Notes: generated by a model from the letters alone, not told the origin. Counted from the stretch's first letter, positions 42,367-51,552 are shown. The stretch is 64,000 bases of DNA from DASXRA01 sp036506155 (GCA_036506155.1 DASXSF010000148.1:132158-196157), one strand, 5' to 3'. Made by a program: numbers and translations.

Positions 42367-42695
42367 GCGCGGAACACGTGCCTTCTGATCGCCGCCGCGT
42401 TGCCGAAGATCCGGATCCCGAGCACGACGACCACGGCGGTGGAAAGCTGCCCGCCGACGCCGAGCTTGTCACCGAGGAACACGATCAGCGCGGCGACCAC
42501 GACGTTCGACACGAACGACACCACGAACACCTTCGCATCGAAGATGCCGTCGAGGCGAGCTCGGATGCCGCCGAACACCGCGTCAAGCGCTGCCACCACT
42601 GCGATGGGGAGGTACGGCTCGAGCACGTGCGGAACGGTGGGCCGGAGCAGAAGGCCCACCACGACACCGGCGATCAGCGCGAGCCCGGCGATCAT
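42363..42695 (-). CDS. sbp: Small basic protein (DUF1290)
   Basis: A 110-residue protein with three or four hydrophobic helices and the DUF1290 pattern (LEPYLPIAVVAALDAVFGGIR, then a VSFVSNVVVAALIVFLGD segment, shortened here to the recognisable core). It overlaps the DUF881 genes on both sides by ATGA. Small basic proteins are found next to DUF881 and divisome or lipid genes, and are integral membrane proteins of unknown role. Confidence 0.92.
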   Translation of the reverse strand: MIAGLALIAGVVVGLLLRPTVPHVLEPYLPIAVVAALDAVFGGIRARLDGIFDAKVFVVSFVSNVVVAALIVFLGDKLGVGGQLSTAVVVVLGIRIFGNAAAIRRHVFRA

Positions 42696-43543
42696 CGGCT
42701 GCTCCCGGTCGGGGCTGGGCTCGCGTACCGCGGCGCTGCGGCGGCTGTGGCTGGTAGGCGCAGCGTGCGTTCCTGCGTCCACGAGAACGAGATGCCCTCC
42801 ACCGACGTGAGGGTGTGGTAGCGGCCTGCTACGTCGCTGTCGGCGAAGCTGGTTACGAGCACGTCGCTGTCTCCTATGGCATCGATCGTGTAGGGCGAGG
42901 TGATGGGCGCGAAGTCGACCAGGACGGCCTGGCCGGCGAACCGGATCGCGGAGGTCGGCGTGAGCCGCACACCGTTCACCGCGATGGCCTCTGCGCCGTC
43001 GTGCCACAGCTCGTTGACGACGCTGCGCACGTCGCGGTCGGTCAGCGTCTGCGCGCCGTCGATCGGCGTGCTACCCGGACGCCCCCCGCTCGGGGTCGCG
43101 GTCGGCTGCGGCGGGTTCGCAAGCTGGACCGCCAACCCCTGTCCCATGACCGGCGTCGCGCCGGCCAGCAGTTGCGCGCGCTGCAGGCGGGCGCCGAGGG
43201 CCGTCCCCGGGAGCGCCCGCTGGCGCGCCTTGATGATCTCGCTGTCAAGCCGCTGCGCTTCCGCCTCCAGCGCATCGCCCGACTCCTGCGCAGTCTTGAC
43301 GCGTGCGACGAGGCTGTTGTGCACCTTCGCCGCTTCGGGCGCCGATCGGTGCGTGTGGACGTACGCGACGGCGACGGTGAAGCCGACCAGCAGGCAGCCG
43401 AGCACGACGGCCGGCCTGTCGAACCAGCGGCGCGGCGCGTCCTTGCCTCGCCGGGCCGCAGCGGCGGCGTAGCCGGGGTCCGCGGTATTCGTCACTAAGT
43501 CGACAAGTAGCTCTGTCGCTGAAGTGCTACGTCGAGAAGTCAT
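42692..43543 (-). CDS. DUF881 family protein
   Basis: A 283-residue membrane protein with an N-terminal cytoplasmic segment, one helix at about 47-67 (PAVVLGCLLVGFTVAVAYVH), a coiled coil (about 75-125) and the DUF881 domain (about 130-270; VVNELWHDGAEAIAVNGVR). ATG at 43543 overlaps the phosphatidyltransferase stop as ATGA. It is a paralogue of the gene at 41500, but without the repeat-encoded linker. Confidence 0.9.
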   Translation of the reverse strand: MTSRRSTSATELLVDLVTNTADPGYAAAAARRGKDAPRRWFDRPAVVLGCLLVGFTVAVAYVHTHRSAPEAAKVHNSLVARVKTAQESGDALEAEAQRLDSEIIKARQRALPGTALGARLQRAQLLAGATPVMGQGLAVQLANPPQPTATPSGGRPGSTPIDGAQTLTDRDVRSVVNELWHDGAEAIAVNGVRLTPTSAIRFAGQAVLVDFAPITSPYTIDAIGDSDVLVTSFADSDVAGRYHTLTSVEGISFSWTQERTLRLPATAAAAPRYASPAPTGSSR

Positions 43544-44142
43544 GCCGCTGGAGCCCGCCGGGTGAGCTGTCCGACCTGCACCAGGTACAGCGCGCCGGCC
43601 CACAGGTACAGCGCTGTGCCCCAGATGGTGAACGCCCAGGCAATCGGCCGCGCTATGTCGGCCAGGGTGCCGTGATGTGCGGCCAGCAGCAGGAGCGGGA
43701 ACGCGTAGAGCAGGCAGAAGGTGGCCGCCTTGCCCAGGTAGTGCACCGGCGGCGGGCCGTACCCGTGGCGGCGCAGGATCGGCAGCGTCAGTGCCAGCAG
43801 CACGTCCCGTCCCACGATCACGGCGGCCAGCCACCACGGAATGATGTGCCGCAAGGTCAAGCCGATCAGCGTCGCCAGGATGTAGAGCCGGTCGACAGCC
43901 GGGTCGAGGAGCGCCCCGAGTCTGCTCTCCTGGTTGAGCCTGCGGGCCAGCACGCCATCGGCCCAGTCCGAGAGGCCGGAGAGCGCCAGCACCACCAGCG
44001 CGGCCACGTCCGCGTGCGGGCCGAGCAGCAGCCACAGGAACAGCGGCACACCGAGCAGACGCAGGACGCTCAGCGCGTTCGGGACGGTGACCACGCGGCG
44101 CGCGGCGACCTCGTCGGTGTTGTCTGTGGCGCCCGACGCCAC
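43540..44142 (-). CDS. CDP-alcohol phosphatidyltransferase (PgsA-like)
   Basis: A 200-residue integral membrane enzyme. The signature DG(x2)AR(x8)G(x3)D(x3)D is present at DWADGVLARRLNQESRLGAL and the following LDPAVD, on about five to six helices. It transfers a phosphatidyl group from CDP-diacylglycerol to an alcohol such as glycerol phosphate or inositol phosphate; by position it is PgsA2-like (Rv1822). GTG at 44142 follows GGAGGTGGC; a longer frame upstream runs through the tRNA and is discarded. Confidence 0.9.
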   Translation of the reverse strand: MASGATDNTDEVAARRVVTVPNALSVLRLLGVPLFLWLLLGPHADVAALVVLALSGLSDWADGVLARRLNQESRLGALLDPAVDRLYILATLIGLTLRHIIPWWLAAVIVGRDVLLALTLPILRRHGYGPPPVHYLGKAATFCLLYAFPLLLLAAHHGTLADIARPIAWAFTIWGTALYLWAGALYLVQVGQLTRRAPAA

Positions 44143-44195
44143 GCCACCTCCGTCTCGGGCTGATCGGGCCGGCTCGGCCGGCACCTTCGGACGAG

Positions 44196-44269
44196 TCGGG
44201 ACGGCGGGATTTGAACCCACGACCCCCTGACCCCCAGTCAGGTGCGCTACCAAACTGCGCCACGTCCCG
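44196..44269 (-). tRNA. tRNA-Pro (anticodon GGG)
   Basis: A 74-base cloverleaf: acceptor stem CGGGACG/CGTCCCG with discriminator A, D arm with GGTAGCGC, anticodon stem CCTGA/TCAGG around CTGGGGG, and T arm GTGGGTTCAAATCCCGC. The anticodon GGG reads CCC and CCU proline codons. CCA is not encoded. Confidence 0.95.
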
Positions 44270-44313
44270 GCCGTGCGGAAAACCCTAGCGTAGTTGCCGC
44301 GCCGGCCGCGCCC

Positions 44314-45672
44314 TCAACGGTGGGCAAGGCGGCGCTCGCGCACCCGCACCGATATCTCGATCGGCGTGCCGGTGAAATCGAATTCCTCGCGGAGCCGCCG
44401 TTCGAGGAAGCGCCGGTAGCTCGCTTCCAGGAATCCCGTCGTAAACAGCACGAACCGGGGCGGGCGGCTGTCGGCCTGGGTGGCGAAGAGCACCCGGGGC
44501 ACCCTACCGCCGCGTCCCGGTGGCGGGGTGGCCGCGACGACATCGGTCAGCCACGCGTTCAGACGTCCGGTCGGGACGCGCCGATCCCAGGAGGCGAGGC
44601 TGGTGCGCAGCGCGCCGGCAAGTTTGTCGACCGCGCGACCCATCAGCGCGGAGACGTTGATCCGTGGCGCCCACTGCACCCGGGCGAGTTCGCGGCCGGC
44701 CTCGCGTTCGAGACGTTCCCGACGGTCGTCGTCAACCAGGTCCCACTTGTTGAAGGCGAGGACGAGTGCGCGTCCGGCGTCGATCACCGCCCCGATGACC
44801 CGCTGATCCTGCTCCGAGATCGGTTCGGAGGCATCCAGCAGGACGACGGCGACCTCGGCCGCCTCGATGGCGCTGGCGGTGCGCAGGCTGGCGTAGTACT
44901 CCATCCCGGCAGCCTGGTGGACGCGGCGGCGTAGGCCCGCCGTGTCGACAAACCGCCATGTCTCTCCGCCCAGCTCGACAAGGCTGTCCACGGGGTCGAT
45001 CGTGGTGCCCGCCACCGGGTCGACGACTGAGCGCGCATCGCCGGTCAGCCGGTTCAGCAAGCTGGACTTGCCGACGTTGGGGCGCCCGACCAGCGCGACC
45101 CGGCGCGGCCCCTCGACGACGGGCAGTTCAGCGGGAGCGTCGGGCAGTTGTTCCAGGACGGCGTCGAGCAGGTCGCCGCTGCCCCGGCCGTGCAACCCAC
45201 TGACGGGGTAGGGCTGGCCCAGGCCCAAGCTCCACAGGGCAGCCGCATCCGCCTCCCCGCGCTCGTCGTCCACTTTCGTCACCGCGAGCAGTACCGGCTG
45301 CCTCGCCCGTCTCAACGTCCGGGCGACAGTGAGATCGGTCTGACTAGCACCTGTCTGACCGTCCACGACAAATAGCACCAGGTCGGCGGTTTGGACGGCC
45401 CGCTGCGCCTGCGCGGACACGGTCGCCTGCAGCCCTTCGGCATCTGGTTCCCAACCGCCGGTGTCCACGAGGGTGAACCGCCGGCCGGCCCACATCGCGT
45501 CGTATGCGACCCGGTCCCGGGTTACCCCCGGTACGTCCTGCACGACGGCCTCGCGGCGGCCCAGGATGCGATTGACGAGCGTCGACTTACCGACGTTCGG
45601 CCGCCCCACGACGGCGACGACCGGTGCCACATTCGCCGCCGCGTCGTCGCGCACGTCCTCGGGACCGGTCAT
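44314..45672 (-). CDS. der: Ribosome-associated GTPase Der (EngA)
   Basis: A 452-residue protein with two tandem GTPase domains. The first has GRPNVGKSTLVN, DTGGW and TKVD; the second has GRPNVGKSSLLN, DTAGL and NKWD. A KH-like C-terminal domain follows. Der assists maturation of the 50S ribosomal subunit. ATG at 45672 is chosen. The gene lies 44 bases before the tRNA and downstream of cmk, the order seen in mycobacteria. Confidence 0.97.
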   Translation of the reverse strand: MTGPEDVRDDAAANVAPVVAVVGRPNVGKSTLVNRILGRREAVVQDVPGVTRDRVAYDAMWAGRRFTLVDTGGWEPDAEGLQATVSAQAQRAVQTADLVLFVVDGQTGASQTDLTVARTLRRARQPVLLAVTKVDDERGEADAAALWSLGLGQPYPVSGLHGRGSGDLLDAVLEQLPDAPAELPVVEGPRRVALVGRPNVGKSSLLNRLTGDARSVVDPVAGTTIDPVDSLVELGGETWRFVDTAGLRRRVHQAAGMEYYASLRTASAIEAAEVAVVLLDASEPISEQDQRVIGAVIDAGRALVLAFNKWDLVDDDRRERLEREAGRELARVQWAPRINVSALMGRAVDKLAGALRTSLASWDRRVPTGRLNAWLTDVVAATPPPGRGGRVPRVLFATQADSRPPRFVLFTTGFLEASYRRFLERRLREEFDFTGTPIEISVRVRERRLAHR

Positions 45673-45791
45673 GCCGTCAATCCTGCCGGACGCGGCGGGC
45701 GCCCACCTCGGGGATGGAGGCGCCGGACGCGGTGGGGCGCCCACGTCGGGGACGAAGGCGCCTGGCGGCCAGTGCGCCGCCTACCTCGGCA

Positions 45792-46517
45792 TCAATGACC
45801 CGCCACGGCCCGCTCTAGCACTATGTCGACAAGACGATCTACTACTTCAGTGATAGATAGATCAGTCGTGTCAACCACCACAGCATCAGGAGCCTGGATC
45901 AATGGACTCACGCGGCGGGTGCTGTCCAGTTCGTCGCGGCGGTGCAGGTCCGCCGCTACGGCGGAGACGTCCGCGAGGGAGCCGAGCTCGGCGGCCCGCC
46001 GCGCCGCGCGGGCCCGCGCTGACGCGGTGAGGTAGAACTTCACCTGCGCGTCCGGGCACACCACCGACCCGATGTCGCGACCCTCGACCACGATCGGGCC
46101 CTCGATGAGAGCGCGCTGCTGCCCGACGATGATCGTTCGCACCTCGGGGATCGCCGAGACGGCGCTCACCGCGGCGGTGACCCCAGCGGACCTGATCTCC
46201 GCGTCCACGGAGCGCCCGTCCAACTCGACCGCGACATGCCCAGGATCGGTCGTGATCCCGATCCGCACGCCGCGCACGATATCTGTGACCGCCGCCTCAT
46301 CGTCCAATGACACCCCGCGCTCCAACACGGCGAGGGTCGCAGCGCGATACATCGCGCCCGTGTCGAGGTAGCGCGCGCCAAGCCGTCGCGCCAGCTCGCG
46401 TGCGACAGTCGACTTGCCCGTTCCCGACGGACCGTCCAGGGCAACGACGCCCGCGAATCGGGCTGCCGAGGTGCCCGCGGGCTCACTCGCCTTGTTGCTC
46501 GTGGGGTCCAGTGTCAC
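45792..46517 (-). CDS. cmk: Cytidylate kinase
   Basis: A 241-residue kinase with the P loop DGPSGTGKSTVA at about residues 28-39, a YLDTGAMYRA NMP-binding motif and a GRDIGSVVCPDA segment, all typical of CMP kinase. It phosphorylates CMP and dCMP. The N-terminus (VTLDPTSNKASEPAG) extends about 22 residues beyond the core. GTG at 46517 is the likely start. It is followed by der. Confidence 0.95.
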   Translation of the reverse strand: MTLDPTSNKASEPAGTSAARFAGVVALDGPSGTGKSTVARELARRLGARYLDTGAMYRAATLAVLERGVSLDDEAAVTDIVRGVRIGITTDPGHVAVELDGRSVDAEIRSAGVTAAVSAVSAIPEVRTIIVGQQRALIEGPIVVEGRDIGSVVCPDAQVKFYLTASARARAARRAAELGSLADVSAVAADLHRRDELDSTRRVSPLIQAPDAVVVDTTDLSITEVVDRLVDIVLERAVAGH

Positions 46518-46710
46518 GTTCCGTCCTGAGGGTCCGACCTGGCGATCACCCGGCAACCTACCGCGTGACCGGACCCTGCGCCCCTCCGCGGCCGCGTTGC
46601 CGGCGCCGGCCTGCATGCAGTGCGCGATCTGACGCTCATCCGTCTGCGTATCGAGGCGACACAACGACCTGGCGCCCTGATCCGGTTAGCTGTTCAGGTG
46701 AGCCTGAGCC

Positions 46711-47076
46711 TTACTGTGGGAGGTCCGTTCGCAGCGCGGCAGCCCCACCCAGATACACGTGGCGAATGTCCGCCCGAGGGCGTTCGGACTCGGCGTGCAC
46801 GAGCACACGCAACACACGTGGCATCGCGCCAGGCACCGCGATCTCGGTCGTGCACAGCAGCGGCACGTCCGTGAGGCCGAGCAGCCGCGCGGCGTAGGCG
46901 GGAAACTCCGCGGTGAGATCGGGAGTCGCCGTGAAGATCATGCTGATGAGGTCGCCCGGCTCGATCGCATTGCGTTCGAGGATCTGCTCGATGACGGTCG
47001 CAGCGCAGCTGAGGATCGCCTCGCGGTCGTCGACGTCGACCTGGATGGCGCCACGCACGGCCCGTACTGCGCGCAC
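46711..47076 (-). CDS. aroH: Chorismate mutase, AroH type
   Basis: A 121-residue monofunctional chorismate mutase of the Bacillus AroH fold (VRAVRGAIQVDVDDREAIL, then FTATPDLTAEFPAYAAR and HVYLGGAAALRTDL). The active-site Arg 8, Glu near 77 and Arg near 90 positions are conserved by eye. It converts chorismate to prephenate for Phe and Tyr synthesis. GTG at 47076 starts the protein. The repeat-rich spacer lies upstream. Confidence 0.93.
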   Translation of the reverse strand: MRAVRAVRGAIQVDVDDREAILSCAATVIEQILERNAIEPGDLISMIFTATPDLTAEFPAYAARLLGLTDVPLLCTTEIAVPGAMPRVLRVLVHAESERPRADIRHVYLGGAAALRTDLPQ

Positions 47077-47590
47077 TCCGGACCACTCTCCTCTGCCGGC
47101 GATAAGCAGTTACGCCGATATATCGCTACAGCGTGACATCCATGAAGTAGCTTAGAGCGCTAGTTCTATGGAGCCTTATCAGCGACACGCTTTAGCTGTT
47201 TATCGACGTAGATCGCTCAGGCTTCATCGCCTCGACGTCTCCGAGCAGCCGTCCATGAACCCCGGGTAGAGCTTCAGCGACACATCGATTTACCCGCACT
47301 CAGTGGCGGCGACCATCGCCGGCGGTTCGGGCACCAGCAGACCGCCGCGACCCGGAGTCCAGGCCTTGCAGCAGGCTGACCGACGCTTTAGCTTTATATC
47401 GATTTAGCGACACCGCCAGCCGGCCCTCCGCGGGGCAGAGGGCTACTAACCGATCAACTGCTAAAGCGTTAACCTGATTCAGTAGTTCATTGATTCAATG
47501 GCTTATATCTTTAATGATCTAGCCGTTGATCGATAGACCGATAAGGCCTTGAAGCGCTACAGCGTTAAAGTGCTGAGGTGCTAGATCGCT
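47077..47590. repeat. AT-richer, repeat-rich spacer without a gene
   Basis: A 514-base gap between aroH and rluB, clearly lower in GC than its surroundings. Exact short repeats include CGCTACAGCGT at 47124 and 47555, CGCTTTAGC at 47188 and 47384 with its complement at 47460, AGCGACAC at 47181, 47276 and 47406, and ATCGATTTA at 47284 and 47399. No open frame has coding character, and no RNA gene or standard terminator is apparent. It could be a protein-binding or structural locus, or DNA of foreign origin. Confidence 0.6.
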
Positions 47591-48334
47591 CTAGCTCTTG
47601 GTCTCTGTGTCGACAAGGTCATAAAGCGCCCCGACCTCCGCAGGTGTCAGGGCACGCGTCGCCCCGGAACGCAGCGAGCCAAGCCGAACCGGCCCAACTG
47701 CCGTCCGGACGAGGCGCTGTACCGGATGTCCGACTTCGGCCAGGAGCCGGCGCACGATGTGCTTGCGCCCCTCGTGCAGCGCCACTTCCACGAGCGTCTG
47801 CCCGGCGGCAGCGTCCACTACGCGAAACCGGTCGACCCGCACCGGCCCGTCCTCAAGGTCCACGCCTGCGCGTAGCAGCGGCCCGACCTGGCGGCCGACC
47901 CGTCCTTGCACAGTCGCGAGGTAGACCTTCACGACCTCGAACCCAGGATGCATCAGCCGATGCGCGAGCGCGCCGTCGTTGCTCAGCAGCAGCAACCCCT
48001 CACTGTCGGCGTCGAGTCGACCGACGTGGAACAGGCGCTGCGGCAGGTCCGCGACCAGGTCGCCGACGGTCCGGCGGCCGCGTGTGTCCGACATTGCGCT
48101 GAGCACCCCGCGCGGCTTGTTGAGCGCCAGATACGCGAATTCGCCACGGACCTCGATGCGCTCGCCGTCGACTCGGATCACCGCTGTGCCGGGATCGACG
48201 CGTACGCCCAGCTCGGTTACCCGAACGCCATCGACTTCGACCCGGCCCGCGCTGATCAGCTGCTCACAGGCGCGGCGTGAGCCGAGACCTGCTGCTGCGA
48301 GGACCTTCTGGAGGCGTACGCCATCAGCGGACAT
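47591..48334 (-). CDS. rluB: 23S rRNA pseudouridine synthase RluB-type
   Basis: A 247-residue RsuA/RluB family enzyme with an N-terminal S4 domain (VRLQKVLAAAGLGSRRACEQ) and the catalytic Asp in GRLDADSEGLLLLSNDG at about residue 104. It isomerises a uridine in the 23S rRNA peptidyl transferase region. ATG at 48334. It lies 9 bases after scpB and is part of the segregation-ribosome cluster. Confidence 0.94.
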   Translation of the reverse strand: MSADGVRLQKVLAAAGLGSRRACEQLISAGRVEVDGVRVTELGVRVDPGTAVIRVDGERIEVRGEFAYLALNKPRGVLSAMSDTRGRRTVGDLVADLPQRLFHVGRLDADSEGLLLLSNDGALAHRLMHPGFEVVKVYLATVQGRVGRQVGPLLRAGVDLEDGPVRVDRFRVVDAAAGQTLVEVALHEGRKHIVRRLLAEVGHPVQRLVRTAVGPVRLGSLRSGATRALTPAEVGALYDLVDTETKS

Positions 48335-48343
48335 GTCTCACCG

Positions 48344-49033
48344 TCAACCTGACAGTTCGTCGCCTTCTAGGCCCGCCAGATCAGGTAGAAGTGGAGCCAG
48401 AGACGGAAGCTCGTCGAGCGACCGCAATCCCATCTTCTCCAAGAACAGCTCGGTCGTCCGGAAGAGGCCACCGCCGGTGTCCGGGTCAGCGCCCACCTCC
48501 GCGATCAGCCCGCGCGCGATCAGCGTCCGGACCACACCATCGACGTTCACACCCCGGATGGCCGAGATCCGAGCTCGCGTCACCGGCTGGCGATAGGCGA
48601 CGACGGCCAGCGTTTCGAGGGCCGCGTGAGTCAATCGGACCCGCTGCCCGTCCATCAGGAACGATTCGATCCATCCCGCGAGATCCGGGCGGGTGTAGAG
48701 CCGCACGCCCTCACCGACCTCGCGCAGTTCAACGCCACTGCCCCGGCTTGCCAGTTCCTGCCCCAACCGCGTCAGCGCCGCCTCGATCTCGGGCACCGGC
48801 CGCTGAAGGCCCGCAGCCAGCGCGGTAGCCGTGACCGGCGCGTCTGAGACGAACAGCACCGCCTCGACGGCTGCGCGCAGCAGGGCCGGCTCGGCCAGGT
48901 CAGGGCGTCCCGATGCGGCCTGCGACGGATGGGCCGCGCTGGCGGACTCATCCGCCACCGGCTCGTGCTGCGGTGTCGGCGGCCGTGCGCCATTCGAGTC
49001 CGGCGTAGTCGGCTCGGATCCTGCGTCGGTCAC
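48344..49033 (-). CDS. scpB: Segregation and condensation protein B
   Basis: A 229-residue kleisin-interacting protein with two winged-helix domains (LRAAVEAVLFVSDAPVTATA, then a VAYRQPVTRARISAIRGV segment). A low-complexity N-terminus of about 45 residues precedes the core. It forms the SMC complex with ScpA. GTG at 49033 overlaps the scpA stop as GTGA, showing coupled synthesis. Confidence 0.94.
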   Translation of the reverse strand: MTDAGSEPTTPDSNGARPPTPQHEPVADESASAAHPSQAASGRPDLAEPALLRAAVEAVLFVSDAPVTATALAAGLQRPVPEIEAALTRLGQELASRGSGVELREVGEGVRLYTRPDLAGWIESFLMDGQRVRLTHAALETLAVVAYRQPVTRARISAIRGVNVDGVVRTLIARGLIAEVGADPDTGGGLFRTTELFLEKMGLRSLDELPSLAPLLPDLAGLEGDELSG

Positions 49034-49875
49034 CCGTACTCCTCGTCCACCATGTCGTCCTCGAACTCTGCGCCTTCGGCGGCGATCCACCGGATCCGGA
49101 GCTCCGTGAGCGCCGCCGCCTGGTCGAAGGCGACCGCACCGTCGCGGTACAGCTCCAGCAAGGCGAGGAACCTGGCGACGACCTCCAGGGTGTTCTGGCA
49201 GTCGGCGGCGATCGCCCGGAAGGTGGCCGCGCCGTGCCGGCGCAGCCGTTCTCGGATCGTCAGCATGTGCTCGCGGACGCTGACTCGGGGCACATGCACG
49301 TGATCAGTCCGAAGCTCCGAGGCCGGCTTGGGTGCCAGCGCGGCCGCCGCGAGTGCCGCGAAGCGCGCCGGTGTCACCCCGATCATGATGTCCGGCAGCA
49401 ACTGTGCGAAGCGCGGCTCGAGGTCTGCACTGCGCCCGTGCCGGCGTGACTGGGCCCGCTCCAGCTCGGCCAGGTACGCCGCGGCCAGCTTGTAGGCACG
49501 GTACTGGAGCAGCCGTGCGAACAGCAGATCGCGCGCCTCGAGCAGCGCCAAGTCCTCCTCGTCCTCGACATCGCCGGCCGGTAGCAGCCGCGCCGCCTTC
49601 AGGTCGAGCAAGGTAGACGCGATGACAAGGAACTCGGTGGCCTGGCCGAGGTCCCACTCCCCCGCCGCCGTCAGGTACGACAGAAATTCGTCCGTCACCT
49701 TCGATAGCGCGACCTCAGTGACATCGAGTTGCCGCCGGCTGATCAGGGTGAGTAGCAGGTCGAACGGTCCCTCGAAGTTCTCCAGCCGGACGCGAAAGCC
49801 GTCGGCATACTCGCCCCCAGCGGGTCCCTCCGCCAGCGACTCGATCCCGAGGGGGCCGTCGACGGACAGGATCAC
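49030..49875 (-). CDS. scpA: Segregation and condensation protein A (kleisin)
   Basis: A 281-residue kleisin. The N-terminal motif FRVRLENFEGPFDLLLTLI at about residue 27 contacts the SMC neck, and a C-terminal winged helix (LRIRWIAAE region) contacts its head. It bridges the SMC dimer for chromosome compaction. Its ATG at 49875 overlaps the preceding hypothetical gene by four bases. Confidence 0.95.
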   Translation of the reverse strand: MILSVDGPLGIESLAEGPAGGEYADGFRVRLENFEGPFDLLLTLISRRQLDVTEVALSKVTDEFLSYLTAAGEWDLGQATEFLVIASTLLDLKAARLLPAGDVEDEEDLALLEARDLLFARLLQYRAYKLAAAYLAELERAQSRRHGRSADLEPRFAQLLPDIMIGVTPARFAALAAAALAPKPASELRTDHVHVPRVSVREHMLTIRERLRRHGAATFRAIAADCQNTLEVVARFLALLELYRDGAVAFDQAAALTELRIRWIAAEGAEFEDDMVDEEYG

Positions 49876-50321
49876 GCGCCCCGCAACCTGCGCACCAAGA
49901 TCGACGAGTCGCCCTTCGCCTCCAGGTCGGCGAGCACAACGGCCACTGCCTCGCGGACGATCCGGCCCCGGTCGACGGCCAGGCCGTGTTCGGCACGCAG
50001 ATGCAGCCGGGCGGTTTCCAGGTCGACGAGCTCGTCCGCGGAGCAGTACACGGTGATCTTCTCTTCGTGCCGCTCGCGGCCGCTGGGCGTGCGGTCTCCG
50101 ACGGCGCGGATCCGCCGTCCGCCGCGCGACGGCCGAGACGGCGCCGGAGCAGGACGGGGAGCTGGCTCCGGGTGCTCGTCGCTAGCCACGGCGGCGTCGG
50201 GCTCCCCCGGTGCCGGCACCGCCCCGACACCGGGATGGTGCACGACCTCCTCCGGCTGGGCCGCGGCCGAGGTCGCGCGGAACAGCTCAGCCGCGCCCGG
50301 CAGGCTGGCCCGCCGCGTCAC
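49872..50321 (-). CDS. Hypothetical protein between parA and scpA, possible ribbon-helix-helix
   Basis: A 149-residue protein. The first 75 residues are Pro/Ala-rich and disordered. The C-terminal half starts KITVYCSADELVDLETARL and continues into two helices ending SSILVRRL, compatible with a CopG/ParG-like ribbon-helix-helix fold. No ParB is present in the window, so a DNA-binding partner of the upstream ParA is an attractive but unproven role. The stop overlaps the scpA start. Confidence 0.7.
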   Translation of the reverse strand: MTRRASLPGAAELFRATSAAAQPEEVVHHPGVGAVPAPGEPDAAVASDEHPEPAPRPAPAPSRPSRGGRRIRAVGDRTPSGRERHEEKITVYCSADELVDLETARLHLRAEHGLAVDRGRIVREAVAVVLADLEAKGDSSILVRRLRGA

Positions 50322-50415
50322 GACCCCGCTCGCTCTCCTGCAGTCCCGTCGCGATGCGCCGCTATCGGACGCAGCCCGGAACCCTTGGCCGCGCGCAGAA
50401 CCCGGCTCGTCTGGA

Positions 50416-51309
50416 TCATCGCGCGAGCACCTCCCGTGCGAGGTTGCGATATGCCTTGGCGCCGGCGGATGTCGGTGCCCATGTCGTTATCGGTTCGCCG
50501 GCGACCGTCGTCTCCGGGAAGCGCACCGTCCTGGAGATCACGGTGTCGAATACCTCGTCGCCGAACGCTTCCACGACGCGTGCGAATACCTCGCGCCCGT
50601 GCAGCGTGCGGCCGTCGTACATGGTTGCCAGGATGCCAGCCAGCTTCAGCGTGGGATTGAGGCGCTCACGCACCTTGTCGATTGTGTCGATCAAGAGCGC
50701 CACGCCACGCAGGCTGAAGAACTCGCACTCCAGAGGGACGATCACCTCATTCGCTGCCGTCAGCGCGTTCACTGTGAGCAGCCCCAGCGATGGCTGGCAG
50801 TCGATGAGCACGAAGTCGTATTCATCGACGACCGGCCTGAGGACCCGCGACAACGTCTGCTCGCGGGCCACCTCGCCCACGAGCTGGACTTCGGCCGCCG
50901 ACAGGTCGATGTTGCTCGGCAACAGGTCCATGCCGGGTACGGCAGTCTTGAGCAGGATGTCGTCGATCGCAACGTCGCGTTCCATCAACAGGTTGTACGC
51001 GGTGCGGTCGAGCTGATGGGGCTGCACGCCGAGCCCGACGGACAACGCGCCTTGCGGGTCGAAGTCGACGAGCAGCACCCGCCTGCCGTACTCCGCGAGA
51101 GCCGCCCCCAGGTTGATGGTGGACGTCGTCTTGCCGACCCCGCCCTTCTGATTGCACAGCGCCACGATCCGCGCCGGCCCGTGCCGTTCCACAGGCTGGG
51201 GCTCGGGCAACTTGCGTCGGGGACGGGCGAGAACCGGGTCGGCCGAGTTGGCGTCCACGGTGAACAAGGCAGCAGAATCAGGGTTGTCTTGACTTGTCGA
51301 CATAGCCAT
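50416..51309 (-). CDS. ParA/Soj family ATPase
   Basis: A 297-residue ParA ATPase. The deviant Walker A CNQKGGVGKTTSTINLG is at about residue 52, the Walker A' region VLLVDFDPQGALS at about 78, and Walker B VLIDCQPSLG near 165. It is the Rv1708-like protein located by scpAB rather than the parA of the chromosomal parAB locus. It likely positions chromosome or SMC complexes. ATG at 51309, or ATG two codons later. Confidence 0.92.
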   Translation of the reverse strand: MAMSTSQDNPDSAALFTVDANSADPVLARPRRKLPEPQPVERHGPARIVALCNQKGGVGKTTSTINLGAALAEYGRRVLLVDFDPQGALSVGLGVQPHQLDRTAYNLLMERDVAIDDILLKTAVPGMDLLPSNIDLSAAEVQLVGEVAREQTLSRVLRPVVDEYDFVLIDCQPSLGLLTVNALTAANEVIVPLECEFFSLRGVALLIDTIDKVRERLNPTLKLAGILATMYDGRTLHGREVFARVVEAFGDEVFDTVISRTVRFPETTVAGEPITTWAPTSAGAKAYRNLAREVLAR

Positions 51310-51552
51310 AAACCGCTTAGACCCCCTGCCTGCTTATCTTGGCGCCGGCTCGCAGGCTACTCCACCCGCGCTGCCCCACGACACCGAAACGCGGAGCGAG
51401 GCGCCGGGCGATGACCGCGGAGAGCGTGCGCCCCGCGCGTCGCGAAGCGACGCCTGCGTGGTGAACTGCGAGCCCGCCCTTGTGGCGGGCGAGCCGGTCA
51501 CCTTGGCGCGCATGAGATCGGGGGCCGGCGAGAGACACATCCGCCGGGTAGG

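Noticed and set aside
44142..44263. N-terminal extensions of the phosphatidyltransferase and second DUF881 frames across the tRNA
   Set aside because: They read through a clear tRNA-Pro gene; good ribosome sites exist at the shorter starts.
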